This document shows positions 1 to 7,968 of a stretch of 64,000 nucleotides of DNA, piece by piece. The stretch spans positions 251,982 to 315,981 of the forward strand of contig JAEOUA010000006.1 in NCBI GenBank assembly GCA_016839555.1, read 5' to 3'. The position numbers were made by a program, and so were the translations under genes. This DNA is from Promethearchaeota archaeon (GTDB lineage: Archaea; Asgardarchaeota; Lokiarchaeia; Sigyniarchaeales; SOKP01). A model generated the notes under the pieces. It saw only the letters and a list, made by a program, of their open reading frames with translations, was not told the origin of the DNA and ran no database searches. Numbering within the stretch: the first letter of the stretch is position 1; every line of letters starts with the position of its first letter.

Positions 1-153
1 CATAGATTCTTTTACTATTTAAATAATAATAAAAAGCGTTTTTAATATTATGGGATTTAACAAGATTATTATAATTTAGATTAATCTTTTTCTCTAAAAA
101 TAGTTAAGAAAGATTGCAAGAAATTTTTAAAGCAAGATAATATTTCTCTAAAT

Positions 154-1338
154 GTGTTAATACCTCCGTTTTTAAGTTTTCTTATTGTTATTATATTAAT
201 TTTAGTATTTTCTAAATACGAGCTAAGTATCACGTTAACTATTGGAGCTATCGTGTTCGGAATTTTAGCAGATGTTAATGTGATTGATGCTATCTTAACG
301 GTGGGGTTGGATCCTTCGATTATTTTATTAACAATTGCAATACTCTTTATTCCTATCTTAGGGGGCTTAATGGGTGAATCGGGATTAATGAATGAATTGA
401 TTGATAATATGGATGTATCAAAAAAAACCTCATTAATGGTATCCCCCGCTCTTTACGGCTTATTACCAGTTGCCGGAGGTGCTTTAATGTCTGCACCAAT
501 TGTAGATAATATTGCGCCTGAGATGAATTCTAGTCGAAAAATATCTATAAACGTGTGGTATCGTCATATCTTTATTCTTATTTACCCCTTATCTTTACTT
601 GTAATAAGCGAAATAGCGAACATAAATCTGTATTTAATCGTGGTAGCAATGATTATTCCATTTATCCTATTAATTCTTATTGGATATTTTTTTCTAATCA
701 AATCCATTCCAGAGGAAAAGGAACAACATGAAAGAAATTTAAAGCGGGTGTTCAGAAACTTGATTCCCATAATTATTGCCCCTATTTTTGATTTTATTGG
801 GAGACTTTTCATTAATTTTTCTTATCCCGAGATCTTTCTGATAATCGGTTTGCTTTTAAGTATTTTTATAAGCTTAAAAATGGGTAATCTTCCCCTTAAA
901 AGTGTTGGAAAAATATCAAAAGGCATGAAAATATGGAGGTTTCCTCTTTTAATTTTTGCTATGTTCCTATTTCTTGAGGTTTTTATAAGGTCCAGCGTAC
1001 CAGATACAATTGGAAACCTTAACTTGCCTTATATCTTGCTTTTATGCATTGGTTTTTTTTTAGGTGTGGGCACGGGACGCATACAGCTCCCATTATCAAT
1101 AATGGTACCGATTTATACCATTCAAAATAGTTTAATGGCTATGCCTCTATTAGATTTTTCCTTTCTCTATCTAGCGATATTTTTAGGCTATATTATCACA
1201 CCTATCCATCCATGTGTGGCTTATAGTATAAATTATTTCAATGATTCCTATAAAAACGTGTTAAAAGATATTTCTCTGCCCACATTTTTAAGTTTTGGAG
1301 TTTTATTAGGCGTATATGCGATAATATCATTATTTTAA
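154..1338 (+). CDS. DUF401 family polytopic membrane protein (putative ion transporter)
   Basis: The 394-residue product is almost entirely hydrophobic, with about ten predicted membrane segments and short polar loops. The stretch LLPVAGGALMSAPIVDN near residue 110 and GVGTGRIQLPLSIMVP near residue 305 look like paired re-entrant or pore motifs of the DUF401 family, which belongs to the broad ion-transporter superfamily; the substrate is unknown. The start is the GTG at 154. The ATG two bases earlier is out of frame and stops at once, and I see no clear Shine-Dalgarno sequence. It stands alone, 61 bases ahead of the DNA methyltransferase. The family call is by recognition and the function is not known. 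Confidence 0.7.
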   Translation: MLIPPFLSFLIVIILILVFSKYELSITLTIGAIVFGILADVNVIDAILTVGLDPSIILLTIAILFIPILGGLMGESGLMNELIDNMDVSKKTSLMVSPALYGLLPVAGGALMSAPIVDNIAPEMNSSRKISINVWYRHIFILIYPLSLLVISEIANINLYLIVVAMIIPFILLILIGYFFLIKSIPEEKEQHERNLKRVFRNLIPIIIAPIFDFIGRLFINFSYPEIFLIIGLLLSIFISLKMGNLPLKSVGKISKGMKIWRFPLLIFAMFLFLEVFIRSSVPDTIGNLNLPYILLLCIGFFLGVGTGRIQLPLSIMVPIYTIQNSLMAMPLLDFSFLYLAIFLGYIITPIHPCVAYSINYFNDSYKNVLKDISLPTFLSFGVLLGVYAIISLF

Positions 1339-1399
1339 GAAATTGTCTCTTCTCCTCTTCCAAAAATTTCAAATAGAAATTTATCCTTATTTGATTTGA

Positions 1400-3409
1400 A
1401 TGAATAAATATAAAAGAGAAAGAGGAATTTACTATACTCCTCAGAAAATTGCTGCTTATTTAACCAGAAAAGCCCTAATTTATTATTTGTATGATGATAA
1501 TAATAAAATTATCGATTCTTTCAATCAATTGATTAGTTCTTTTAGGGGAAATCTTTCAAAACTACAGTATTCTATTAATTCTCTAAAAATATTGGATCCC
1601 GCATGCGGAACGGGAATATTTTTGAAGTGTGCAGTTGACTTAATAACTGAATTAAAATTGAAAATTAGGAATTTTTTGGGAGAAAATAATCAAAATAATA
1701 ACTTTACAAAAGCTCATATGGAGCAAGATATAATTTTAAATAATATATATGGGGTAGATATCGATAAAAATGCTATTAGAAAGACCCAGCAATATTTTCT
1801 AGCAAAAATTAATATTTTTGATAATATAAGCATAGATCTTATGTCTAAGTTCAATGTGGGCAATAGTATCGTAAACGGGAGTTTTAAGACGATTAAAGGA
1901 ATTAATTGGTATAATGAATTTAAAAGTATCATGGATGAGGGAGGATTTGATATAATTATTGGAAATCCTCCTTGGGGCGCTGATTTAAGTGGGATACGAG
2001 AGTACTTACAAAAAGAATATCCAATTGTCGCAAGGGGACAATTTGATTCATATTCCGTCTTTCTTTATATGGCTCTTAGAGACTTATTAAAAGAAAATGG
2101 TGTACTTGGGTTTGTTTTACCGAATGAGTTTTGTTTTTTAGACCAATATAAATCATTTCGGGAATATTTATTAAATTTCGAGATTTGTGAGTTAATTAAT
2201 TTAGGGTTTAATATTTTCAATGACGTGCAGAAACCGGCCTTATTATTTCTCATTAAGAACTCTAAAAAAGAAGATTTAAATGAAAATAAAAAATCAAAGA
2301 AAATTTTTATTTCAGTAGGCATATCCGATGCAGAGAAAAAGATTTTATTAGCAAAACACACCAATCTCCAAGAAATAATAAAGAAAAAATCATATTTTCG
2401 ATCTCAACAAGATTTTGTAGAAAATAGAAATTATATTTTCGATATCTTTTCAGACCCTATCGATAGGGAAATAATAGAAATTATAAAATCTCAAGATTTT
2501 CCTCCCTTGAAGCACTATTTTATTAATGGGCGAGGAATAGATACAAATAGGAAAGGAAAATATTTCATTTGTCCAAAATGTGGCCTTTTAAATCCACCAT
2601 TCGGGAGAGGCCATTCTGGAAGAATTTCTGAAAAGAAATGTATTGCTGGCAATTGTAATTTTATTTTTCAAAAAAAGAACAAAGAACAATATGAAAAAAT
2701 TGAATTAATTTCTGAAGAAGACTTTCCTAAAGCAGGCTATACCGCTCCAGGTTATATAGGAGAAGATTTGTATAAACTTCATTTTGCAAGAGCCCCTCGA
2801 GCTGTAAAATATTATGGATATAGATTTAATAATTCCGTTGATAAAAATCTTTTTCAGCGCTATTCCGGAATTCAATGGGGTAAACATGAATTATATGATG
2901 GTGAAAAATTATTAATGAGAAAAGTTTCCAGCGGGCATAACCTACAAGTTATGGTTCATAATGGTTTTCTCGTGACTAATCAACAAATCTATATTTTCAA
3001 AAAGAAAACCATATTCAATTCTCTCTCGATTTATTATTTTCTAGGAGTTCTTGCTTCTCGATTAATCCATTATTACTATCTGAAACAATATGGAGATCCC
3101 GATAAAAAAGTATTACCTCATTTTACTCAAGCTAATATTAAATCCCTCCCCATTCCTCTGGTAAGCATTGAAAATGTTGCTTATAAAAATATTGTTAACA
3201 TTTCAAAAAAACTTACAGTAACGATTTCAAAATATTTCATGAACAACATGCATCCAAGGCTTAATATTAATAAAGAATTTATCCAAAAAATTGAGAGACT
3301 TTATGCAACATTAGATGAAAGTGTATTTTCAATCTTTAATATTGAAAATGACTATATAAAGCATGAGATTGTAATTCGAGCGAATAAAAATAGTTTTTCT
3401 CTCTTTTAA
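1400..3409 (+). CDS. Orphan N6-adenine DNA methyltransferase with internal zinc ribbon
   Basis: The product is 669 aa. It begins directly with the methyltransferase fold: GIYYTPQKIAAYL near residue 9, the SAM-binding motif DPACGTG at residues 66-72, and the catalytic motif NPPW at 189-192, which marks an adenine-N6 (gamma/TaqI-Eco57I-like) class enzyme. A CPKCG plus a later Cys pair, around residues 390-425, form a likely zinc ribbon. The C-terminal third resembles a TaqI-like target-recognition domain. There is no nuclease domain in the protein and no restriction or BREX gene beside it, so it looks like a solitary modification enzyme or a remnant of a restriction system. The start ATG gives a full N-terminus. 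Confidence 0.85.
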   Translation: MNKYKRERGIYYTPQKIAAYLTRKALIYYLYDDNNKIIDSFNQLISSFRGNLSKLQYSINSLKILDPACGTGIFLKCAVDLITELKLKIRNFLGENNQNNNFTKAHMEQDIILNNIYGVDIDKNAIRKTQQYFLAKINIFDNISIDLMSKFNVGNSIVNGSFKTIKGINWYNEFKSIMDEGGFDIIIGNPPWGADLSGIREYLQKEYPIVARGQFDSYSVFLYMALRDLLKENGVLGFVLPNEFCFLDQYKSFREYLLNFEICELINLGFNIFNDVQKPALLFLIKNSKKEDLNENKKSKKIFISVGISDAEKKILLAKHTNLQEIIKKKSYFRSQQDFVENRNYIFDIFSDPIDREIIEIIKSQDFPPLKHYFINGRGIDTNRKGKYFICPKCGLLNPPFGRGHSGRISEKKCIAGNCNFIFQKKNKEQYEKIELISEEDFPKAGYTAPGYIGEDLYKLHFARAPRAVKYYGYRFNNSVDKNLFQRYSGIQWGKHELYDGEKLLMRKVSSGHNLQVMVHNGFLVTNQQIYIFKKKTIFNSLSIYYFLGVLASRLIHYYYLKQYGDPDKKVLPHFTQANIKSLPIPLVSIENVAYKNIVNISKKLTVTISKYFMNNMHPRLNINKEFIQKIERLYATLDESVFSIFNIENDYIKHEIVIRANKNSFSLF

Positions 3410-3518
3410 ATATTAACATCAAAATAGTCATAACCTAAAAATTAAATAAAAATCCATTCTATTTTTATTATTATATTTATAATAAAAGTTACCAATTCCT
3501 TATAGAAATTTAAATCCT

Positions 3519-3842
3519 ATGTCTCAACAAGAAAAATTGTATAACCTACTCTCTAAAAATGAACAGCTTGAATGTAAAACTAAATTATTAGAAGTGACAT
3601 TAAATCAAAGAGAGCTTATCATAGAAAATTTAAAGCGCCAACTTCTAAAAATCATGGAAAAGTTGGAAAAAAGGGAATTTATAATTAAATCATTAACCGA
3701 AAAATCCAACAAATTGGAGGTTATGATGAGAGAAAAAGACAGTACGATTAAAGATTTGAAACAATCTGTCCAAAATTTAGAGTTATTATATAATAAAGCT
3801 CAAAAGACTCTTAAAAAATTGAAAATCAAAAATAAAAAGTAA
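3519..3842 (+). CDS. Small coiled-coil protein of unknown function
   Basis: This 107-residue protein is almost wholly heptad-like, rich in Leu, Glu and Lys, with no Pro after the first residues and no Gly, so a single long coiled coil is expected. It has no signal peptide, Cys or catalytic motif. It lies 110 bases downstream of the methyltransferase on the same strand and is convergent with the next gene. I do not recognise a family; coiled-coil proteins of this type are common in Asgard genomes. Coding is supported by composition and a clean ATG start. Confidence 0.6.
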   Translation: MSQQEKLYNLLSKNEQLECKTKLLEVTLNQRELIIENLKRQLLKIMEKLEKREFIIKSLTEKSNKLEVMMREKDSTIKDLKQSVQNLELLYNKAQKTLKKLKIKNKK

Positions 3843-3881
3843 GATTTCAACGATTTTTTAAAAAAAAACCAATTATTCTAT

Positions 3882-4409
3882 TTACATAAATCTCTCAGCT
3901 CTCTTAGTCCCGCGAATATGTTCTTCAAGATCTATCTTAAGAATGTCCTTCACTCTCTTTTGTATTTCTTCTGATAAATCCTCTAGCTTAAAATAATTAT
4001 GTTCGAAACAATAATGAATCACCCCGATTGTGTCACTATAATCGAAATATTTAGCTTGAGGTAAACGCCCGTGTTCATCACGTTTAATTTTAATTTGTTC
4101 TGCTGGATAAAAGATGGCATTCTTTAAACATTTTTGTTTTTTTAGGTTTTTAATAAACACAGATTCCACTTTTCCGGGTAAAATCGTGTCAATCCATAGC
4201 ACCATTCCATATAATATATTTCCATCAGGTACTTCAATAAGCCTATCTCCGCACTGGATGGATTCTAATAGTATAAAATCCCTCATAATAGTAACTTTTA
4301 ACCCAAAAGATAATCCAATATATCTAGAGCCATCTAAATAATCCGATATGTTTTTAAAGAAACATAAATATGAAAGCCTTTTCATATATTCATATATATA
4401 AAAACCCAT
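3882..4409 (-). CDS. Hypothetical protein (175 aa)
   Basis: A 175-residue soluble protein with mixed alpha/beta composition. I do not recognise a domain. The middle contains GDRLIEVPDGNILYGMVLW, which could be a small beta barrel, and the C-terminal 40 residues are charged and probably helical, ending RGTKRAERFM. No Cys pairs or membrane segment are seen. The ATG at 4409 is the first start in frame. It is divergent from the hairpin-rich gap that begins at 4410, so part of that element could be its leader. Confidence 0.55.
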   Translation of the reverse strand: MGFYIYEYMKRLSYLCFFKNISDYLDGSRYIGLSFGLKVTIMRDFILLESIQCGDRLIEVPDGNILYGMVLWIDTILPGKVESVFIKNLKKQKCLKNAIFYPAEQIKIKRDEHGRLPQAKYFDYSDTIGVIHYCFEHNYFKLEDLSEEIQKRVKDILKIDLEEHIRGTKRAERFM

Positions 4410-4417
4410 TTATATAT

Positions 4418-4580
4418 AAAGGCTGAGGGATCATATTTAAGTAAAAAAAAGAGAAGAAGAGAGTTTAAATCCGAATCTTTTTTGAAGAAAAAGTTTATAT
4501 TAAACTTATTTTTAATTATTTTTAGTTTAATAGAGGGCGAAATCCAATGTTGGATTCGGATTCATCACTTCCTCAGCTTT
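4418..4580. ncRNA. Candidate structured RNA: nested inverted repeats
   Basis: Outer arms at 4418-4428 and 4571-4580 pair over ten bases with one bulged G (AAAG-G-CTGAGG against CCTCAGCTTT). Inner arms at 4468-4477 and 4553-4562 are a perfect ten-base inverted repeat (AATCCGAATC / GATTCGGATT). Inside are a 7-bp hairpin at 4491-4507 (AAGTTTA-TAT-TAAACTT) and a 14-base palindrome at 4542-4555 (ATCCAATGTTGGAT) that overlaps one inner arm and so offers a competing fold. The strand is undecided: it could be a free RNA, the leader of the zinc-ribbon gene at 4708, or the leader of the gene ending at 4409. A 63-codon open frame (4482-4673) crosses it but looks fortuitous. Confidence 0.4.
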
Positions 4581-4707
4581 AATTTATTAATATTAACATA
4601 TATTTATATAATTTTATTTTATTTTATATATGTTCTACCATCACGAACAAATAAAAATCTATATATCATTTAGATTAATTATATAGTTAACATTTTGGAT
4701 TATAATT

Positions 4708-4833
4708 ATGAAAAAAAGATGCAAAAAATGTGGGATGATACGTGCTTTGAAAGACTTAGTTCATTTAGCTGACAATACCTATCTCTGTTTTTCATGTTGG
4801 AACAAACAAAATAAAGCTGAAGACGAGAAATAG
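4708..4833 (+). CDS. Small zinc-ribbon protein (41 aa)
   Basis: ATG at 4708 opens a 41-codon frame ending TAG at 4831-4833. It carries two Cys pairs, CKKC at residues 5-8 and CFSC near residue 29, separated by about 20 residues, the layout of a single treble-clef or ribbon zinc site. The rest is charged (ends NKAEDEK). It is too short for most gene callers. It lies just downstream of the nested inverted repeats at 4418-4580. The function is unknown; protein or nucleic-acid binding is the usual role of such minimal ribbons. Confidence 0.6.
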   Translation: MKKRCKKCGMIRALKDLVHLADNTYLCFSCWNKQNKAEDEK

Positions 4834-4928
4834 ATTGATATATCTCTTTATTATGGCAAAATATAAGTATATAAATGAACTTAAAGAAAACTTTTTGAAA
4901 TGGGAAAGCTGTTATTTGAGTTTACATT

Positions 4929-5147
4929 TTAATAGTCAAGAAGATATGTGTATTTTGGTAAATCAAACGGTTCAATTATAATTTTCTCTTGAGAAGCCTT
5001 TTCATCTGGAAGAGGTAGAGGTATTTTAATGACTAATTTCTCATTTTTAAGATAGATATTATCATAAAATATTTCTGTTTTTTTATCCAAGTCAATAAAT
5101 TTACTTATGTTAATATCCTCTTTCTTTAAAGGTTCTAGGAAAGCCAC
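4929..5147 (-). CDS. Small protein with a paralogue at 56719-56895
   Basis: This 72-residue protein (GTG start) shares an unmistakable pattern with the 58-residue protein at 56719-56895: KFID-DKK-EIFY-N-Y, then a V-IKIPL strand, then FDL-KYTYL at the C-terminus. The alternating pattern suggests a small beta-rich domain. No family is recognised. The GTG directly abuts an in-frame TAG, and two further tiny frames lie upstream (5148-5257), so this may be the surviving end of a longer decayed gene. That the core is conserved between two distant loci shows that it is or was a real protein. Confidence 0.65.
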   Translation of the reverse strand: MAFLEPLKKEDINISKFIDLDKKTEIFYDNIYLKNEKLVIKIPLPLPDEKASQEKIIIEPFDLPKYTYLLDY

Positions 5148-5257
5148 CTATTTATTTCCTCCCTCTTTTTCGAGCTTAATTAATTTAGGGAACCGAATCA
5201 TTACATTTTGACTGTTACTCGGCCCTTAATAAAGTCTAGCGCATTAAATTTACGCAT
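5148..5257 (-). pseudogene. Chain of two mini-ORFs, possible decayed upstream part of the 72-aa gene
   Basis: On the minus strand ATG at 5257 opens 18 codons (MRKFNALDFIKGRVTVKM) and stops at 5201. The ATG of the next frame overlaps that stop as TAATG and runs 17 codons (MIRFPKLIKLEKEGGNK) to a TAG at 5148-5150. The GTG of the 72-aa gene follows at once in the same frame. The residue composition is protein-like throughout. One indel and one nonsense codon would explain it as a broken gene of about 107 codons. Translational coupling of three short peptides is the alternative. Confidence 0.3.
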
Positions 5258-5320
5258 TGGACTTGATTTCAAATAGATTTTGGAATAAATTTAAAATCCA
5301 CATATTATATGAATACTTTA

Positions 5321-5331
5321 ATATTTAAATT
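5321..5331 (+). promoter_or_regulatory. TATA-like promoter element upstream of the oxidoreductase
   Basis: ATATTTAAAT sits about 75 bases before the ATG at 5400, in an A+T-rich gap with no other gene. It matches the archaeal TATA consensus. A second A+T-rich box near 5339-5350 could serve instead, so the assignment is tentative. Confidence 0.35.
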
Positions 5332-5399
5332 TAACCCGAATATTTTATATTTTTAAATGAAATTATTAATAAGTTTTGAAATTTTTATAGGTATAAGAT

Positions 5400-7376
5400 A
5401 TGGATAAAGGTTATTTTGGTAAGATTTTATGGATAAATCTCTCTCAGGGAGAGATAGAGTTCAAAGACATAAATATTTCCGATGAAACATATCGTCAATA
5501 TATTGGGGGTTATGGATTAGGTTGTAAAATTTTATTTGAGCATATGAAGCCCAAAATTGATCCATTTAGTGAGAATTCTTTATTAGGATTTTTTCCAGGA
5601 TTATTAACTGGTACAATGGCTTCATTAACCGGAAGGTATATGGTAGTGGGAAAATCTCCATTAACAGGATCCTGGGGTGATGCAAACAGTGGGGGAACCT
5701 TTGGTCCTGAGATTAAGAAATGCGGCTATGATGGAATTATTATAGAAGGGAAAGCAGATACTCCGAAATATGTTTCAATAATAGAAGGACAGAAAGAGAT
5801 TATAGATGCTTCTGAAATTTGGGGCTCAAATATTGTCACGGCAGAAGAGAGGCTACAAGAAAAGCATGGGAAATATATCAAAACAGCAGGAATAGGACAG
5901 GCAGGAGAAAAACTCTCAAAGATATCTGGAATCGTTAACGATCGAGGGCGAATAGCAGCCCGATGTGGTCTAGGCGCGATAATGGGATCGAAAAACCTTA
6001 AAGCGTTAATCTTAAAAGGATCTGAAAAAATCCCGATATATGACAAGAAAAGACTTATAGATTTAACAAAAGAATATAATAAGGTGGTAGGCCAAGAAGA
6101 ACCGGGATTCTTTTCTAAATTAATCTTAAATATTATACCAAACATGGGAAAATTATTGCGTCGATTAGGTGTAAATATGGCTGGATCGGGAGGATTAGTA
6201 AGGACTATTTATCATAATTTTGGGACCTCCCTTGCTAATACTTTGAGTGCTGAAATAGGAGACTCACCAGTGAAGAATTGGGGGGGAATAGGTCAGTATG
6301 ATTTTCCCATGGAAAAATCCAAAGCAATCTCAGCAAATGAAATTATAGAATACAAATTAAAGGAGTATGGGTGTTTTAGTTGTCCAATACAATGCGGGGG
6401 GATTTGTAAGGTTCCCGAGCTTGATCTTGAGGAGACACATCAGCCAGAATATGAGACTTGTGCTGCTTTTGGAACGATGCTTCTTAATAATGATTTAATG
6501 TCATTATTTAAGATAAATGAGATGTGTAATCGAGCGGGATTAGATACTATTTCTACGGGCACTACTGTTGCATTTGCAATTGAATGTTTTGAGAATGGAA
6601 TATTAAATTTGGAAGATACTGATGGCTTAGATTTAAGCTGGGGAAATTCAGAAGCCATTGTAGCCATAGTAAAAAAAATTATAGATAGAGAGGGTATCGG
6701 GGATCTTTTAGCGGATGGGGTGAAAATTGCTGCTCAAAAGATTGGGAAAGGAAGTGAGAAATATGCTATAGAATCAATGGGTCAAGAAATTGCAATGCAC
6801 AACCCCAGATTGTTAAACTCATTAGCGTTTTCATATGCATACGATCCCACTCCGGGACGACATACGACAGCAAGCATTGACTATCTTGAGATGGCTAAAA
6901 TTGATAAGAATAAATATATTGAGGGTTTTTCTTACCCGAAAGGGTGGAAGAAAGAAGATAAAAAGAAAGTTAAAGCACAAAAGCTGACTACAGAACTCCA
7001 TCAAATTATAAGTTGTGCCGGATTATGCCAATTTACGAGCTTCTTTGGAAAATATCCCTTGGTAGAATTTATTAATGCATATACTGGCTGGGATATTAGC
7101 TTGGAAGAATTACTTAGGAGTGGATATAGGATCCAGACTCTTCGCCAAGCTTTCGCAGTAAGAGAGGGAATAAATTTTGGGGAGAATGAATTACCAGGGA
7201 GGGTAACTGGACATCCTCCCGATGAGAGGGGTCCTACGAAAGGGATTTCTGTTGAATATAAGCAATTTTATCGTGATTATTGCAAGGAAATGGGATGGAA
7301 TGAGGAAAATGGATATCCTCTTAAAGAAACCCTTAATAAATTAGATTTAGAATTTGCTATAAAGGATCTCTACTGA
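5400..7376 (+). CDS. aor: Tungsten-dependent aldehyde:ferredoxin oxidoreductase
   Basis: The 658-residue length and layout match the AOR family, cytoplasmic enzymes that oxidise aldehydes to carboxylic acids and reduce ferredoxin using a tungsten bis-pterin cofactor and a 4Fe-4S cluster. The N-terminal beta domain begins GYFGKILWINL and carries the pterin-binding GSWGDANSGG segment near residue 95. Cluster ligands are C325, C328, C332 (CFSCPIQC) and a late Cys, C539 or C543 (SCAGLC). ATG at 5400 gives a normal N-terminus. No ferredoxin, MoaD-like or tungstate transporter gene is adjacent. The substrate cannot be fixed from sequence because FOR, GAPOR and AOR share this plan; generic AOR is most likely. 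Confidence 0.93.
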   Translation: MDKGYFGKILWINLSQGEIEFKDINISDETYRQYIGGYGLGCKILFEHMKPKIDPFSENSLLGFFPGLLTGTMASLTGRYMVVGKSPLTGSWGDANSGGTFGPEIKKCGYDGIIIEGKADTPKYVSIIEGQKEIIDASEIWGSNIVTAEERLQEKHGKYIKTAGIGQAGEKLSKISGIVNDRGRIAARCGLGAIMGSKNLKALILKGSEKIPIYDKKRLIDLTKEYNKVVGQEEPGFFSKLILNIIPNMGKLLRRLGVNMAGSGGLVRTIYHNFGTSLANTLSAEIGDSPVKNWGGIGQYDFPMEKSKAISANEIIEYKLKEYGCFSCPIQCGGICKVPELDLEETHQPEYETCAAFGTMLLNNDLMSLFKINEMCNRAGLDTISTGTTVAFAIECFENGILNLEDTDGLDLSWGNSEAIVAIVKKIIDREGIGDLLADGVKIAAQKIGKGSEKYAIESMGQEIAMHNPRLLNSLAFSYAYDPTPGRHTTASIDYLEMAKIDKNKYIEGFSYPKGWKKEDKKKVKAQKLTTELHQIISCAGLCQFTSFFGKYPLVEFINAYTGWDISLEELLRSGYRIQTLRQAFAVREGINFGENELPGRVTGHPPDERGPTKGISVEYKQFYRDYCKEMGWNEENGYPLKETLNKLDLEFAIKDLY

Positions 7377-7431
7377 AATTTTCTTTTGTTTTATAAAATT
7401 TTATCAATCAGAAATCAGAAGAATAAATAGG

Positions 7432-7869
7432 ATGACTAAAAGAGAATTAGATCAATTTATAAAAAATTTAAATAAAAATAAATTAAAATCAGCAAGAAGA
7501 TTCTCTGCTATTTCGGAAGTTCGAAATAAAGAGAGATTTCGGTTAAAAGTAAAAAATATATATATCCTTAAAGATATCCTTAAAGATACATATTTAATGG
7601 TTGTAAAGAACTATAAAAAAGACCCGAAATATAGATATTTCCTCGCCCACTCCTTAGCGTCTGTGAGTTCCGATTTGCTGGTTTATTTAGCTAAGGATTT
7701 TGCGGTAGAGCATGACCTTAAATTAATCCAATACAGTTTATATCCAAAACTTTTACGTTTGAACTTATTAAGTCTAAAAGAAATAATAGATATTGAAAAT
7801 TACTCCAATATACTCACTCTTTTTAAGGAGTTTGACGATATCTTTAAAAAGAGATTAAAAAATATATAA
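7432..7869 (+). CDS. Hypothetical helical protein (145 aa)
   Basis: The product is Lys- and Leu-rich and predicted to be mostly helical, with no Cys pairs, signal peptide or membrane segments. A short repeated motif, LKDILKDT, occurs around residue 50. It lies 55 bases after the aldehyde oxidoreductase and 99 bases before pyruvate kinase on the same strand, so co-transcription is possible. I do not recognise a family. Clean ATG start and typical codon use support it as a real gene. Confidence 0.6.
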   Translation: MTKRELDQFIKNLNKNKLKSARRFSAISEVRNKERFRLKVKNIYILKDILKDTYLMVVKNYKKDPKYRYFLAHSLASVSSDLLVYLAKDFAVEHDLKLIQYSLYPKLLRLNLLSLKEIIDIENYSNILTLFKEFDDIFKKRLKNI

Positions 7870-7968
7870 AAGTTGATAATAAAAAACAAATAATTTTTAA
7901 TGAATCTCTTTCAATAATTATATTAACAAAATTATAAAGATTTTAAGAAATAGTTCGAGACCGATATT

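Noticed and set aside
4482..4673. 63-codon plus-strand frame in the nested inverted repeat region
   Set aside because: Hydrophobic sequence from A+T-rich DNA crossing structured arms; no ribosome site and no recognised pattern.
5190..5270. Possible tRNA or RNA hairpin in the gap before aor (AAGTC / GACTT arms)
   Set aside because: No T-loop or anticodon arm; the same bases read as a protein-like mini-ORF on the minus strand.
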